From positions 78,375-142,374 of the forward strand of contig CACPCL010000001.1 of the NCBI GenBank assembly GCA_902632445.1: a stretch of DNA of 64,000 nt, written 5' to 3'. Made by a program: the position numbers and the translations under genes. Shown piece after piece: positions 17,943 through 28,630 of the stretch. Numbering within the stretch: the first letter of the stretch is position 1; every line of letters starts with the position of its first letter. Under the pieces are notes generated by a model. That model made no database searches, had not been told where the DNA came from, and saw only the letters and a program-made list of their open reading frames with translations. This DNA comes from an uncultured Pelagibacteraceae bacterium. GTDB taxonomy: Bacteria > Pseudomonadota > Alphaproteobacteria > Pelagibacterales > Pelagibacteraceae.

Positions 17943-20516
17943 TTATTTAATGTTGTCTTCTATTTTAATTACTGAAACGACCTTTTCTACACCTGACAGC
18001 TTTTTAATTTTAACACCTTGAGTATTTCTTCCTGCAATTCTTATTTCTTTTACTGCACATCGCATAATACTTCCTTTATCAGTTGATAATATAATTTCGT
18101 CTGCTTCACCAACGACTAAAGTTGAAGATATATTTCCATTCCTTGGAGAATTTATGATTCCTATAATTCCTTTTCCACCTCTATTAGTAACTCTATAGTC
18201 AAGGTAAGAAGATCTTTTCCCGTATCCATTCTCCGAAACTGATAAAATAAATTTATCTACACCATTTTTAATTTTTTTATCATTGTTTAATATTTTTGAG
18301 TTAATCTGAGTATTATCTAAAATTGATAAAGAAATAACTTTATCTTTATCTTTTAGATTAATGCCTTTTATTCCTTTAGACGATCTACCTTTAAATAATC
18401 TTAATTTTTTGGATTTAAATCTAATGCACTTTCCAAATTGAGTGCTGAGTAAAATATCTTGATCATCTTTACAAATTTTAACTCCAATAATTTTATCATC
18501 TTGATCTAATTTCATTGCGATTTTACCGCTATTGTTAATACTTACAAAATCTTCTAATGTATTTTTTCTAACATTTCCTTTGGCAGTAGCGAATATTACC
18601 ATTAAATTTTTCCACTCAGACTCATCCTCCGGCAAAGGCATTATAGAACTTATGGAATGATGACTTTTTAGAGGCAGTATATTGAAAATTGATTTTCCTT
18701 TAGATGCTGCTGTTCCTTCAGGTATTTTATGAGCTTTAATCTTGTAAACTAAACCTTGCGTAGAAAAAAATAGAACAGGTGTATGTGTGTTAGCTGTAAA
18801 AATCTGAACAACAAAGTCCTCAGATCTAGTAGAAATCCCTGTTTTACCTTTTCCACCTCTTTTTTGCGCCTTCAAAGAGCTAAGCGGGCTTCTCTTAATA
18901 TATCCTTGATTAGTAATACTTATTACCACTGACTCTTTTTGTATTGTTTCCTCAATATTATAATTTAAAACTGCATCGATAATTTTTGTTTTTCTTGGAG
19001 AAGAAAATTTGTCTTTAATTTTTTCTAATTCATTGATGATGAGTTTATAAAGTTCTTTTTTTGAATTAATTATTTTATTAAATTCTTTTATTAATGAAGC
19101 CAATTTTGAAATTTCAGACTCAATTTCACCAATACCATAAGCAGTTAATTTTTGAAGTCTTAATTCTAATATAGCATTAACTTGGTCAATAGATAACTGA
19201 TAACTTGAAATATTTTTTTTATTTTCAATTGAGTTTATTAATTTAATACTTTTCTTAACTCTCCATTTTTTTGATAGTAAATTTTTTTTTGCAATATTCG
19301 TATCTTTGGAATTCTTTATTATTTTAATTACATCATCAATATTTTCCACTGCAGTTGCTAAACCAATAAGAATATGTGCACGAGCCTCAGCATTTTTTAA
19401 ATCAAATTTTACTCTTTTAAGAACAGTATCCTCTCTAAATTTTAGAAATTCTGATATGAATTCTTTTAAATTTAATATTTTAGGTTTGTTATTGACTATT
19501 GCTAGAGTATTAAATCCAAAAGAGCTTTCAATATTAGTCAGTTTATATAATTGTCTTCTAACCGTTTCAGGTTCAAAACTTTTTCTTAATTCAATAACAA
19601 CTCTAATACCCTCTCTATTAGACTCATCTCTTAAATCTCTTATACCTTCGATTTTTTTATCTCTAACAAGTTGAGCTATTCTTTCAATTAAGATTGATTT
19701 GTTTACTTGATAAGGAATAGATTTTATAATTAAAGTTTCTCTACCTCCCTTTTTTTCCTCTAATTCAATTTCTCCTCTTATTTTAAATGAACCTCTGCCT
19801 TTATTATATCCTTGTTTTATTATGTCTTTTCCAATTATTAAGCCTCCTGTTGGAAAATCTGGTCCAGGAACATGTTTCATTAATTGAGCAATTGTAATGT
19901 CTTTGTTATTTATATAAGCAATAGTTGCATCAATTATTTCTCCAAGGTTGTGTGGCGGTATACTCGTTGCCATACCAACTGCAATACCACCAGCTCCATT
20001 AACTAAGATATTAGGATATTGAGATGGCAAAACCTCAGGTTCTTTTTCAGTTTCATCATAGTTGCTTCGAAAATTTACAGTTTCTTTTTCTAAATCCTCT
20101 GTTAAAAATTGAGCGATTCTTCCTAACTTAGTTTCAGTATATCTCATTGCCGCAGGAGGGTCCCCGTCGATTGAACCAAAATTTCCTTGCCCTGAGATTA
20201 AAGGTAAACTCATTGAAAAATCTTGGACTAATCTTACTAATGCGTCATAAACAGATTGATCTCCATGAGGATGATATTTACCTATGACATCTCCGACAAT
20301 TCTTGCAGATTTTCTAAAAGGTTTTGACCAATCATATCCACCTTTATACATTGCATAAATAATCCTACGATGTACTGGTTTTAAACCATCCCTAACATCA
20401 GGAAGAGCTCTGCTAACTATCACACTCATTGCGTATGATAGATAAGACGAGCTCATTTCATCTTGTACAAAAATAGGTTTAAAAGATTTATTATTAATTA
20501 CTGTGTTTTTTTCCAT
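17943..20516 (-). CDS. gyrA: DNA gyrase subunit A
   Basis: GyrA is the breakage-reunion subunit that introduces negative supercoils. The 857-residue protein has the catalytic Tyr126 in [10 protein letters not shown] and the GyrA-box-type QKRGGKG near 560, followed by a C-terminal beta-pinwheel with repeated RxGGKGI-like blades. In the quinolone region the sequence is [12 protein letters not shown]: Gln87 stands at the position of the E. coli Ser83 and the later acidic residue is kept. Variation at this site is natural in alphaproteobacteria. It follows ssb on the same strand with a 5-base gap. Confidence 0.97.
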   Translation of the reverse strand: MEKNTVINNKSFKPIFVQDEMSSSYLSYAMSVIVSRALPDVRDGLKPVHRRIIYAMYKGGYDWSKPFRKSARIVGDVIGKYHPHGDQSVYDALVRLVQDFSMSLPLISGQGNFGSIDGDPPAAMRYTETKLGRIAQFLTEDLEKETVNFRSNYDETEKEPEVLPSQYPNILVNGAGGIAVGMATSIPPHNLGEIIDATIAYINNKDITIAQLMKHVPGPDFPTGGLIIGKDIIKQGYNKGRGSFKIRGEIELEEKKGGRETLIIKSIPYQVNKSILIERIAQLVRDKKIEGIRDLRDESNREGIRVVIELRKSFEPETVRRQLYKLTNIESSFGFNTLAIVNNKPKILNLKEFISEFLKFREDTVLKRVKFDLKNAEARAHILIGLATAVENIDDVIKIIKNSKDTNIAKKNLLSKKWRVKKSIKLINSIENKKNISSYQLSIDQVNAILELRLQKLTAYGIGEIESEISKLASLIKEFNKIINSKKELYKLIINELEKIKDKFSSPRKTKIIDAVLNYNIEETIQKESVVISITNQGYIKRSPLSSLKAQKRGGKGKTGISTRSEDFVVQIFTANTHTPVLFFSTQGLVYKIKAHKIPEGTAASKGKSIFNILPLKSHHSISSIMPLPEDESEWKNLMVIFATAKGNVRKNTLEDFVSINNSGKIAMKLDQDDKIIGVKICKDDQDILLSTQFGKCIRFKSKKLRLFKGRSSKGIKGINLKDKDKVISLSILDNTQINSKILNNDKKIKNGVDKFILSVSENGYGKRSSYLDYRVTNRGGKGIIGIINSPRNGNISSTLVVGEADEIILSTDKGSIMRCAVKEIRIAGRNTQGVKIKKLSGVEKVVSVIKIEDNIK

Positions 20517-20521
20517 GAAAT

Positions 20522-20980
20522 TTAGAAGGGAATTTCATCATCTAAATCAGTGTTATCCTGATTTAGATTTTCATTTGGTAAAGAGCTTTTATTTTCAGAT
20601 ACTAAATTAGAATTATTACTATTATTTTTGCTATCCAACATCGTAAGATTGGAGTTATAACCTTGCAAAACTATCTCTGTAGAATATTTATCTTGTCCAG
20701 AATTTTCATCTTTCCATTTTCTTGTGCTCAATTGTCCTTCAACGTACACGTTAGCACCTTTTTTAACATACTGTTGAACTACATTAACTAGACCTTCATT
20801 AAAAATCACTACTCTATGCCACTCTGTTTTCTCTTTTCTCTCCCCACTAGATTTGTCTTTCCAGCTTTGACTAGTAGCAATACTAAATCTCGCTACACTT
20901 TTACCATTAACCATTTGCTTTATTTCTGGATCTGCGCCTAAACGACCTATTAATTGTACTTTATTTAAACTACCAGCCAT
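20522..20980 (-). CDS. ssb: single-stranded DNA-binding protein
   Basis: The 152-residue SSB has an N-terminal OB fold ([16 protein letters not shown], then [23 protein letters not shown] and [15 protein letters not shown]), followed by an Asn/Ser-rich linker. It ends in the acidic DDEIPF tail that recruits partner proteins such as RecG and gyrase-associated repair factors. It is divergent from uvrA across about 100 bases. Confidence 0.97.
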   Translation of the reverse strand: MAGSLNKVQLIGRLGADPEIKQMVNGKSVARFSIATSQSWKDKSSGERKEKTEWHRVVIFNEGLVNVVQQYVKKGANVYVEGQLSTRKWKDENSGQDKYSTEIVLQGYNSNLTMLDSKNNSNNSNLVSENKSSLPNENLNQDNTDLDDEIPF

Positions 20981-21081
20981 AATATTTTGAGTAAAATTTG
21001 ATTTTTTTATTATTTAAACACTTTTATTTATATCATATTTGATTAGTAAATATAAGGTGATAATTATTTAAAGGAAAAAAA

Positions 21082-23961
21082 ATGTTGAAAAAAATCGTTG
21101 TAAAAGGCGCTAAAGAACACAACTTAAAAAATGTTTCTCTTGAAATTCCAAAAGAGAAATTAGTTGTAATCACTGGCCTATCTGGGTCTGGAAAATCATC
21201 TTTAGCTTTTGACACTATTTATGCTGAAGGCCAAAGAAGATATGTGGAGAGTCTCTCTTCTTATGCAAGACAATTTTTAGATAAAATGAAAAAACCCAAT
21301 GTGGATTTCATCGAAGGCTTAAGTCCTGCAATTTCTATTGAACAAAAAAATACTTCAAAAAATCCAAGATCAACTGTCGCTACAGTTACTGAAATTTATG
21401 ATTACATGAGAGTTTTATTTGCTAGAGTTGGTATTCCTTACTCTCCCTTTACCGGGAAACCGATAAAGTCCCAACCAATAAGTGAAATGGTAGATAAAAT
21501 TCAGAAACTTCCCAAAAATAATACTATTTACCTTCTTGCACCAATAGTTAGAGGTAGAAAAGGAGAATATAAAAAAGAGATATTGAATTATAAAAAAAGA
21601 GGATTTACAAAAATTAAAGTTGATGGAAAATATCTCAATATCGATGAATTTCCCAATTTAAATAAAAAAATTAAACATGATATTTCAATAATAGTTGATA
21701 GAATTATACTTAATTCAAACTTGGGCAACAGATTAGCTGATAGCGTTGAGACCGCTGTAAATCTATCAGATGGTTTATTAATAGTAGAATACGAAAACGA
21801 AACTTTACCAAAAAAATTTAGAAAAAGAGAAGCAATTATGTTTTCATCAAAGTTTTCATGTCCTGAAAGTGGGTTTACTATCGAGGAGATTGAACCAAGA
21901 TTATTTTCATTTAATTCTCCCTACGGTGCTTGTGAAGAATGTGAGGGAATTGGCCATAACTTAAATGTAGATCCAAATTTAGTTGTTTCAGATCATAAAA
22001 AAAGCCTCCAAGATGGAGTTATTGAACCTTGGTCAAAATCAACTTCTTTATACTATGCTCAAACATTAGCTTCTATAGCAAAGCATTATAAAATTTCACT
22101 ATCTGATCCATGGAAGAAAATTCCAAAAAAAATACAAGACATAATACTTTACGGCTCAGATGAAGAAGAAATTAAATTCTCATACGATGATGGATACGAA
22201 GCTTATACTACTAAGAAAACTTTTGAAGGTGTTATAAATAATCTTGAAAGACGATACCTTGAAACAGATAGTGAATGGAAAAGAGAAGAAATTTCTCAAT
22301 ACCAAAGTGAGACAGATTGTGAAAAATGTAAAGGTATGAGGCTTAAAGAAGAGGCTTTATGTGTTAAAATAAATAACTTTAATATTAGTGAAGTAACAGA
22401 AAAATCGATAGATGAAGCACAAAAATGGTTTCAAAACTTAGAAACTGTCTTAAATGAAAAAGAAAAAAAAATAGCTCAACACATCTTAAAGGAAATTAAT
22501 GAAAGATTAAATTTTCTTTTGAATGTAGGTTTAAATTATTTAACATTATCAAGAGAGTCTGGAACTTTATCTGGGGGTGAAGCTCAAAGAATTAGACTGG
22601 CATCTCAGATTGGTTCAGGATTAACTGGAGTGCTTTATGTTTTGGATGAACCTTCAATTGGATTACATCAAAGAGATAATAAAAAATTAATTACAGCTTT
22701 GAAAAAACTAAGAGATTTAGGAAATACCGTGATTGTTGTAGAACATGATATCGAAACTATGGAAAGTTCTGATCATATAATTGATATAGGACCAGAGGCA
22801 GGATTAAAAGGAGGAAAAATAGTTGCTGAGGGTGAAGTTAAAGAAATTACAAAAAATGAAAATAGTATAACTGGAAATTATTTATCCGGAAAAAAATTTA
22901 TACCTATTCCAAAAAAAAGAAGATCAGCTAAAAATGGAAGGTTCATTGAAATAAGTGGAGCAAGTGGAAATAATTTAAAAAAAGTAAATTTGAAAATTCC
23001 TGTCGGAACATTTACTTGTGTTACTGGAGTTTCTGGAAGCGGAAAATCAACTTTAATACTTCATACTTTGTATAATGCATTTAATTTAATATTAAATAAA
23101 AATAAAAGTCGTAAAGTCCCTAAAGCTTTTACTGGATTTAAAGGAACAGAATTAATTGATAAAATAATTGATATTGATCAATCGCCAATAGGAAGAACTC
23201 CGAGATCAAACCCAGCGACATATACTGGAGCATTTGGTCCAATCAGAGAGTGGTTTGCTGGACTTCCAGAGTCAAAAGCAAGAGGTTATAAGGTGGGTAG
23301 ATATTCTTTTAATGTAAAAGGCGGAAGATGTGAGACTTGCGAAGGAGATGGTGTTTTAACTTACGAAATGCATTTTCTCCCAGACGTTTTTATACCTTGC
23401 GATACATGTAAGGGAGCTAGATACAATAGAGAAACTTTGGAAATAAGGTTTAAAAATAGGAATATTGCTGATGTTTTGGATATGACAGTAGATGAAGGAT
23501 GTGAATTTTTTGAAAATATTCAAAGTATAAAGTCTAAATTAATTACACTTAAACATGTAGGACTTGGATATATGAAAATTGGTCAACAAGCAACAACCCT
23601 ATCTGGGGGTGAAGCTCAAAGAATAAAATTAGCAAAAGAATTATCTAAAAGACCTACAGGCAGAACTCTTTACATATTAGATGAACCAACGACTGGATTA
23701 CACTCACATGATATTAAAAAGTTATTAGAAATTTTACAAGCTTTCGCTAATACTGGTAACACTGTAGTAGTAATAGAACATAACTTAGATGTGATTAAAA
23801 CAGCGGATCATATTATTGACATGGGCCCCGAAGGAGGAATAAATGGTGGCAAAATAATAGCAGAAGGAACCCCTGAAAAAGTAGCAACGTTTAAACAGAG
23901 TTATACTGGTAAATTTATAAGAGATATCATTGGCAATAGTTCTATGAAAAAAACTGCCTAA
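21082..23961 (+). CDS. uvrA: excinuclease ABC subunit A
   Basis: UvrA recognises bulky DNA lesions with UvrB. The 959-residue protein has two ABC cassettes: Walker [15 protein letters not shown] near 32 and [15 protein letters not shown] near 650, and [12 protein letters not shown] and [12 protein letters not shown] signatures. It also has zinc-binding CxxC clusters (CEECEGIG near 286; CETCEGDG and CDTCKGARY near 752-775). A good ribosome binding site (AAAGGA) precedes the ATG. No LexA-like operator was recognised in the divergent ssb-uvrA gap, so SOS control is not supported by the sequence. Confidence 0.97.
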   Translation: MLKKIVVKGAKEHNLKNVSLEIPKEKLVVITGLSGSGKSSLAFDTIYAEGQRRYVESLSSYARQFLDKMKKPNVDFIEGLSPAISIEQKNTSKNPRSTVATVTEIYDYMRVLFARVGIPYSPFTGKPIKSQPISEMVDKIQKLPKNNTIYLLAPIVRGRKGEYKKEILNYKKRGFTKIKVDGKYLNIDEFPNLNKKIKHDISIIVDRIILNSNLGNRLADSVETAVNLSDGLLIVEYENETLPKKFRKREAIMFSSKFSCPESGFTIEEIEPRLFSFNSPYGACEECEGIGHNLNVDPNLVVSDHKKSLQDGVIEPWSKSTSLYYAQTLASIAKHYKISLSDPWKKIPKKIQDIILYGSDEEEIKFSYDDGYEAYTTKKTFEGVINNLERRYLETDSEWKREEISQYQSETDCEKCKGMRLKEEALCVKINNFNISEVTEKSIDEAQKWFQNLETVLNEKEKKIAQHILKEINERLNFLLNVGLNYLTLSRESGTLSGGEAQRIRLASQIGSGLTGVLYVLDEPSIGLHQRDNKKLITALKKLRDLGNTVIVVEHDIETMESSDHIIDIGPEAGLKGGKIVAEGEVKEITKNENSITGNYLSGKKFIPIPKKRRSAKNGRFIEISGASGNNLKKVNLKIPVGTFTCVTGVSGSGKSTLILHTLYNAFNLILNKNKSRKVPKAFTGFKGTELIDKIIDIDQSPIGRTPRSNPATYTGAFGPIREWFAGLPESKARGYKVGRYSFNVKGGRCETCEGDGVLTYEMHFLPDVFIPCDTCKGARYNRETLEIRFKNRNIADVLDMTVDEGCEFFENIQSIKSKLITLKHVGLGYMKIGQQATTLSGGEAQRIKLAKELSKRPTGRTLYILDEPTTGLHSHDIKKLLEILQAFANTGNTVVVIEHNLDVIKTADHIIDMGPEGGINGGKIIAEGTPEKVATFKQSYTGKFIRDIIGNSSMKKTA

Positions 23962-23973
23962 AAGTCTTATTTA

Positions 23974-23982
23974 TGCTATAAT
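23974..23982 (+). promoter_or_regulatory. extended -10 promoter giving a near-leaderless transcript
   Basis: TGCTATAAT is a perfect extended -10 element (TGn plus TATAAT, hexamer 23977-23982). The next gene starts with ATG at 23989, only six bases after the hexamer, so transcription would begin at or beside the start codon. No purine-rich ribosome binding site lies between them. No good -35 hexamer is visible, as is usual for extended -10 promoters. Confidence 0.55.
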
Positions 23983-23988
23983 GGAATC

Positions 23989-24591
23989 ATGACAAATATC
24001 TTACAATCTCTCTCAAAAACAGTTCATTTATCATTAGGTATTGCTATCCTATTATTGGCTGCACTGCACTTCTTAGGAGACGGTTTTGCTTTTGATAGAT
24101 ATTTTTTTAGTTGGTTATTTAGATATTTACATGTGTTAACAGGAATAATGTGGATAGGATTATTGTGGTATTTTAATTTTGTTCAAATTCCATCAATGCC
24201 AAATATTCCAGATGAACAAAAACCTGCGATAGGTAAAATTATTGCGCCAAAAGCGCTATTTTGGTTTAGATGGGCCGCGTTAGGAACAATTATTACAGGT
24301 TTGATAGTTTCTTACCTCCAGGGATATGTTCACCAAGCAATGACATTAGGAATAAGTGGCGGAGATCCAAAGAGTACCGCTATTGGCATAGGAATGTGGT
24401 TGGGAATTATAATGGCCTATAACGTTTGGTTTGTTATTTGGCCAAATCAAAAAAAAGCTTTAGGTTTGATTGAGTGCTCTCCAGAGGAAAAATCTAAATC
24501 TGCAAAAACAGCAATGATATTTTCAAGAACGAATACTCTCCTTTCGTTTCCAATGTTGCTATCAATGGTGGCAGCTCAAAATCTTTATTAA
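23989..24591 (+). CDS. PuuD/urate-oxidase-N-type membrane protein (no cytochrome c domain)
   Basis: The 200-residue polytopic membrane protein resembles the N-terminal membrane domain of PuuD, the cytochrome-c-linked urate hydroxylase family. Typical segments are RYFFSWLFRYLHVLTGIMWI near 38, LLWYFNFVQIPSMP, APKALFWFRWAALGTIITGL near 87, and NVWFVIWPNQKKALG near 145. The conserved His in RYLHVLTG could bind heme. PuuD itself continues into a C-terminal cytochrome c domain with CxxCH, which is missing here. Either the cytochrome is separate or the protein has another substrate. It appears to have its own promoter after uvrA and is convergent with secF. Confidence 0.72.
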   Translation: MTNILQSLSKTVHLSLGIAILLLAALHFLGDGFAFDRYFFSWLFRYLHVLTGIMWIGLLWYFNFVQIPSMPNIPDEQKPAIGKIIAPKALFWFRWAALGTIITGLIVSYLQGYVHQAMTLGISGGDPKSTAIGIGMWLGIIMAYNVWFVIWPNQKKALGLIECSPEEKSKSAKTAMIFSRTNTLLSFPMLLSMVAAQNLY

Positions 24592-25497
24592 TTAAGGTTC
24601 AATTTTCTTTTCTTCTTTTTCTAAAGTCTTGTAACTTACTCTAAAAAATTTCAATATTGGTGAAGCAACAAATATAGACGAATAGGTTCCAATAATAACA
24701 CCTAGAATCATGGCAAAAGAAAAACCTCTTAATATTTCCCCACCTAATAGATAAATTGAAAATAATGCTAATAAAGTGGTTACAGATGTTATTACAGTCC
24801 TAGCAAGAGTTTCGTTAATAGATAGGTTCGCTACATCACTAATACTTATCTTTGTATATTTAAATAAATTTTCTCTAATTCGATCATAAATAACGACTGT
24901 ATCATTCATTGAATACCCGACTATTGTTAATACAGCTGCAATAATAGATAAATTAATTTCTAAAGATAATATTGAAAAAATACCTAAAGTAATGATGACA
25001 TCATGGAATAACGCAACAATAGAGCCAACACTAAATTGCCATTCAAACCTTACCCAAATATAAAAGAGCATAGCGGCTAGAGCCAAAGAAATAGCTATAA
25101 CTGATGACTCTAGCAATTCTGAGCTTACTTTGGGACCAACATTTTCTACTCTTCTAAATTCAATGCCCGCACTGAGATTATCTGATAATGTTTTTTTAAT
25201 TTCCGGAATTAAATTACTATTATTTGCATTTTTTTGCTCAACTTTAATTAAATAATCACCATCTTTTCCAAATTTTTTTACATTAATGTCACCCAAATTC
25301 ATTGATTTTAATGAGTCTCTTATAGAGGATGCTTTTACAGTTATATCGGTTCTTAATTCTATCAAAGTTCCGCCTTTAAAATCAATTCCATAATTTAAGC
25401 CTTTAAAAATTATAAAAAATATACTTAAAATGAAAAATATAATCGAAATAAAATTTGCTTTTTTAAATTTTGATACAAAATTAATATTCTTAATCAT
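24592..25497 (-). CDS. secF: protein translocase subunit SecF
   Basis: SecF works with SecD to pull proteins through SecYEG using the proton gradient. The 301-residue protein has six membrane helices, the DFKGGTLIELR motif near residue 38, a small periplasmic P1 domain, RRVENVGPKVSSEL near 120, and VGYSMNDTVVIYDRIREN near 198. It overlaps the secD stop by one base (TAATG), so translation is coupled. The convergent PuuD-like gene ends on the base before its stop. Confidence 0.96.
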   Translation of the reverse strand: MIKNINFVSKFKKANFISIIFFILSIFFIIFKGLNYGIDFKGGTLIELRTDITVKASSIRDSLKSMNLGDINVKKFGKDGDYLIKVEQKNANNSNLIPEIKKTLSDNLSAGIEFRRVENVGPKVSSELLESSVIAISLALAAMLFYIWVRFEWQFSVGSIVALFHDVIITLGIFSILSLEINLSIIAAVLTIVGYSMNDTVVIYDRIRENLFKYTKISISDVANLSINETLARTVITSVTTLLALFSIYLLGGEILRGFSFAMILGVIIGTYSSIFVASPILKFFRVSYKTLEKEEKKIEP

Positions 25498-27041
25498 TAA
25501 ATTTTTAAGTCTCTATTATTGTTTCTTAAAACTATCATCGAAGTTAGATGTCTCGCTAAAAAGTAGGCAGTAAAAAGCGTGGTAATAATTCCTATTCCTA
25601 AAGTAATAGCAAAACCTTTTACAGGTCCAGATCCAAAAGCAAACAATATGATAGCTGCAATTAATGTTGTTATATTTGCATCTAATACTGTAATTTTCGC
25701 CTTAGAATAACCTGAGTCAAAAGCGTGAATAATTGATTTTTCTGTTTTTAATTCCTCTCTTATTCTTTCAAATATTAAAACATTTGCATCTACAGCCATT
25801 CCTACCGTTAAAATAATACCTGCTATTCCAGGTAAAGTTAATGTAGCTTCTAAAATAGTTAATATTCCAACTAACATTAATAAATTTGCAATTAAGGCTG
25901 TGTTAGCGACTAATCCAAATATTTTATATTTAAAAAACATAAAAATGATTACTAAAACAAATCCTACAATTAAAGATATTATACCTGATCTAATCGAATC
26001 CTCCCCTAAATCAGGGCCTACTGTTCTTTCTTCAACAACATCTAGAGGAGTAGGTAAAGCTCCAGATCTAAGTAATAAAGATAAATCTGTAGCCTCTTGG
26101 AAAGTAAAATTTCCTGATATCATCCCTTTACCAGAGGTAATTGGTTCATTGATATTAGGTGCGCTTATTATTTTACCGTCTAAAACTATTGCTAACCTTT
26201 TACCCACGTTATCAGTAGTGGCCCTTCCAAACTTTTGCGAACCAAGTCTATCTAAAGTGAATGAGACTGTAGGCTCATTTTTTTGATTTTGGATACTTGG
26301 TTGCGCATCGATTAAATTTTCGCCACTCATTACTATTCTTTTACTAACTTTTAGAGTTTCTCCTAACTCAGACATCAAATCCTCTGTACCAAAATCTGAA
26401 TTATCACTTACTAATCTAAAGTTTAATTGAGCTGTTTTACCGAGTAATTTTTTAATTCTTTCTGGATCTTTTAAACCCGGTAGTTCTACCAAAATTCTTT
26501 TATCTCCTCTTTGTAAAATAGTTGGCTCTTTTGTACCTACATCATCTATTCTCCTTCTTACTATCTCAATAGATTGTTTTAAAGCAGAATTATTAATTGT
26601 AAGTAACCCGAATTTTGAGAATAAAATTTCTATATTATTATTACCTGATAATTTATAGTCTAATTCAAAAGATCTATAATTGTCAATATAGGGGTTTACT
26701 AAGTTTTCTTTTTTTGAAAAAAAAAGTAATTTAAATTTTTCTACATCTTCGATAATAAAAGTCAAAGATTTGTCTCTTATTTTAAAATTTTCGTATTTTA
26801 AATTATTATCTTTAAGAAGTTTTTTAATTGGAATTACCTTTGATTGTATTTTTTCCTCTACGAGAGAGTCAGAGTTTATTTCTAATAAAAGATACGATCC
26901 GCCTTGAAGGTCTAGTCCTAGATTTACTTTTTTATCAATAACTATATTATCTTTGTTTTGTAAATTTAGAATGGAAAATATTGCTATAAAAAAGAAAATT
27001 AAATAAATTAATATAATATTTATTTTGGAAAAATTTAACAC
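25497..27041 (-). CDS. secD: protein translocase subunit SecD
   Basis: The 514-residue SecD starts with a membrane helix followed by LGLDLQGGSYLLLEI (D1 motif) near 42, then a large periplasmic domain with RRRIDDVGTKEPTILQRG near 160. The C-terminal bundle contains TVGPDLGEDSIRSG near 338, TLPGIAGIILTVGMAVDANV near 402 and NVLIFERIREE. It is 9 bases downstream of yajC, the standard yajC-secD-secF arrangement. Confidence 0.96.
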   Translation of the reverse strand: MLNFSKINIILIYLIFFFIAIFSILNLQNKDNIVIDKKVNLGLDLQGGSYLLLEINSDSLVEEKIQSKVIPIKKLLKDNNLKYENFKIRDKSLTFIIEDVEKFKLLFFSKKENLVNPYIDNYRSFELDYKLSGNNNIEILFSKFGLLTINNSALKQSIEIVRRRIDDVGTKEPTILQRGDKRILVELPGLKDPERIKKLLGKTAQLNFRLVSDNSDFGTEDLMSELGETLKVSKRIVMSGENLIDAQPSIQNQKNEPTVSFTLDRLGSQKFGRATTDNVGKRLAIVLDGKIISAPNINEPITSGKGMISGNFTFQEATDLSLLLRSGALPTPLDVVEERTVGPDLGEDSIRSGIISLIVGFVLVIIFMFFKYKIFGLVANTALIANLLMLVGILTILEATLTLPGIAGIILTVGMAVDANVLIFERIREELKTEKSIIHAFDSGYSKAKITVLDANITTLIAAIILFAFGSGPVKGFAITLGIGIITTLFTAYFLARHLTSMIVLRNNNRDLKI

Positions 27042-27050
27042 GAAAAAGAA

Positions 27051-27335
27051 TTATTTTTTTACTTCTTCTTTTTTAAGCAAACTCGTAATTGTTGATCTAA
27101 TGATTTGGACTTTCGTGCCCTCGCCTATAGTTACCTCAATTCGATCGTCTTCCATTACGCGATCAACAACACCTATTATTCCTCCAGATGTTATAACCTC
27201 ATCTCCTCTTTTTAAGGATTCGACCATTGCCTTATGATCTTTTACCCTTTTTTGCTGTGGTCTAATTAAAAAAAAGTAAAAAATTACAAAAATTAATATT
27301 AGAGGTATAAATTGTGCAATTCCTTGTCCGCTCAT
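27051..27335 (-). CDS. yajC: preprotein translocase accessory subunit YajC
   Basis: The 94-residue YajC has one N-terminal membrane helix (FIPLILIFVIFYFFLIRP) followed by the family motif QQKRVKDHKAMVESLKRGDEVITSGG. It associates with SecDF in the inner membrane. A TATAAT hexamer on this strand at 27345-27350 lies nine bases before the ATG, so the leader would be only two or three bases long if it is the promoter. Confidence 0.95.
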   Translation of the reverse strand: MSGQGIAQFIPLILIFVIFYFFLIRPQQKRVKDHKAMVESLKRGDEVITSGGIIGVVDRVMEDDRIEVTIGEGTKVQIIRSTITSLLKKEEVKK

Positions 27336-27382
27336 GAAGAGACAATTATAATAAATGTATTAGATAAACAAGTTAAATTTTA

Positions 27383-28630
27383 TCAAATATTATCTAAATT
27401 ATTCATATATTTTTTTAGTACTTTTGGAATTGTAACTGTTCCATCTTGATTTTGATTATTCTCTAATAAAGCTATCATCAGTCTTCCAACTGCCAAGCCA
27501 GAACCATTTAAAGTGCCAACAAACTCATTTCCATTTTCAGCTTTATATTTTGCGCCCATTCTTCTTGCTTGAAATAATCCACACGAAGAACAGCTAGATA
27601 TTTCTCTGTATTTTTTTTCTGATGGTATCCAAACTTCTAAATCATAAGTTTTTTCTGCACTAAATCCCATATCGCCTGTTGATAACAAAACAGTTTGATA
27701 AGGAATATCCAATTTTTCTAATATTTTTTGCGCACAATTCAGCATTCGATCAAGCTCAGCAGCGCAATTTTTTGGCTCTACAATACTAACAAGTTCAACT
27801 TTGTAAAATTGATGTTGTCTAATCATACCTTTGGTATCTTTTCCGTAACTGCCAGCTTCCTTTCTAAAACATGGAGTTGAAGCAACAAATCTTTTTGGTA
27901 ATTGATCTTTGTTAATTACAGATTTCCTTACTAAATTTGTTAAAACTACTTCAGCTGTAGGTATTAAAAATTTTCTTTGTTCTGAATTATCAAATTTTAT
28001 TTCAAATTGATCTTCCTCAAATTTAGGTAGTTGTCCAGTACCGAACATCACATCCTCATTAACTATTAAAGGTGGAGAAATCTCAACATAACTAAATTCA
28101 TTAGTGTGAACGTCTAACATAAAATTAATTAAAGCTCTTTCTAATAATGCGATTTTATCCTTTAAAACTACAAATCTTGATCCTGATAGCTTTATTGAGA
28201 TTTCAAAATCAATATCTTTATTTTTGGAACCTAATTCAGTATGAGATTTCGGTTGAAAAGAAAATTCTTTTATATTTCCGACTTTATTTATAATTTCATT
28301 TGATTTATCATCTTTGCCAACTGGTACATCATCCAAAGCTAAGTTTGGTAAAAAATTTAAAATTTTATTAAGTTTGTTTTGAGTTTCGGATTGATCTTTT
28401 GAAATTTTTGAAATTTTTTCTGAAATAATTTTAGATTTTTCAAAATTTGATTTGTCTTTCGACTTAGATAAAATTTTTCTATCTTGTTCGAGTTTTTCTT
28501 TTTCAGTAATTAGTTTTCTATTGAGACTATCTAATTTTTCAAAGTTACCACTATCAAAATTTACATTTCTATCTAAAAATTTTTTTTTAAAAATATCTAA
28601 ATTTTTTCTTAAGTTCTTGATGTCATGCAT
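27383..28630 (-). CDS. serS: seryl-tRNA synthetase
   Basis: The 415-residue class II synthetase has an N-terminal coiled-coil arm (residues about 25-100, Lys/Glu/Ser rich) that binds the long variable arm of tRNA-Ser. The catalytic domain has LIPTAEVVLTNL near 220, motif 2 TPCFRKEAGSYGKDTKG near 250, and motif 3 NGSGLAVGRLMIALLEN near 378. Its ATG overlaps the tatC 3' end by eight bases. The serS-tatCBA linkage is widespread in alphaproteobacteria. Confidence 0.96.
   Translation of the reverse strand: MHDIKNLRKNLDIFKKKFLDRNVNFDSGNFEKLDSLNRKLITEKEKLEQDRKILSKSKDKSNFEKSKIISEKISKISKDQSETQNKLNKILNFLPNLALDDVPVGKDDKSNEIINKVGNIKEFSFQPKSHTELGSKNKDIDFEISIKLSGSRFVVLKDKIALLERALINFMLDVHTNEFSYVEISPPLIVNEDVMFGTGQLPKFEEDQFEIKFDNSEQRKFLIPTAEVVLTNLVRKSVINKDQLPKRFVASTPCFRKEAGSYGKDTKGMIRQHQFYKVELVSIVEPKNCAAELDRMLNCAQKILEKLDIPYQTVLLSTGDMGFSAEKTYDLEVWIPSEKKYREISSCSSCGLFQARRMGAKYKAENGNEFVGTLNGSGLAVGRLMIALLENNQNQDGTVTIPKVLKKYMNNLDNI

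Noticed and set aside
19306..19674. Forward frame of about 122 codons opposite gyrA
   Set aside because: Antisense shadow of a strongly conserved gene without its own signals.
20981..21081. Possible LexA operator in the ssb-uvrA gap
   Set aside because: No GAAC-N7-GTTC or GTTC-N7-GTTC-like site was found by eye in this AT-rich gap.
25900..26286. Forward frame of about 128 codons opposite secD
   Set aside because: Complement shadow of a certain gene.
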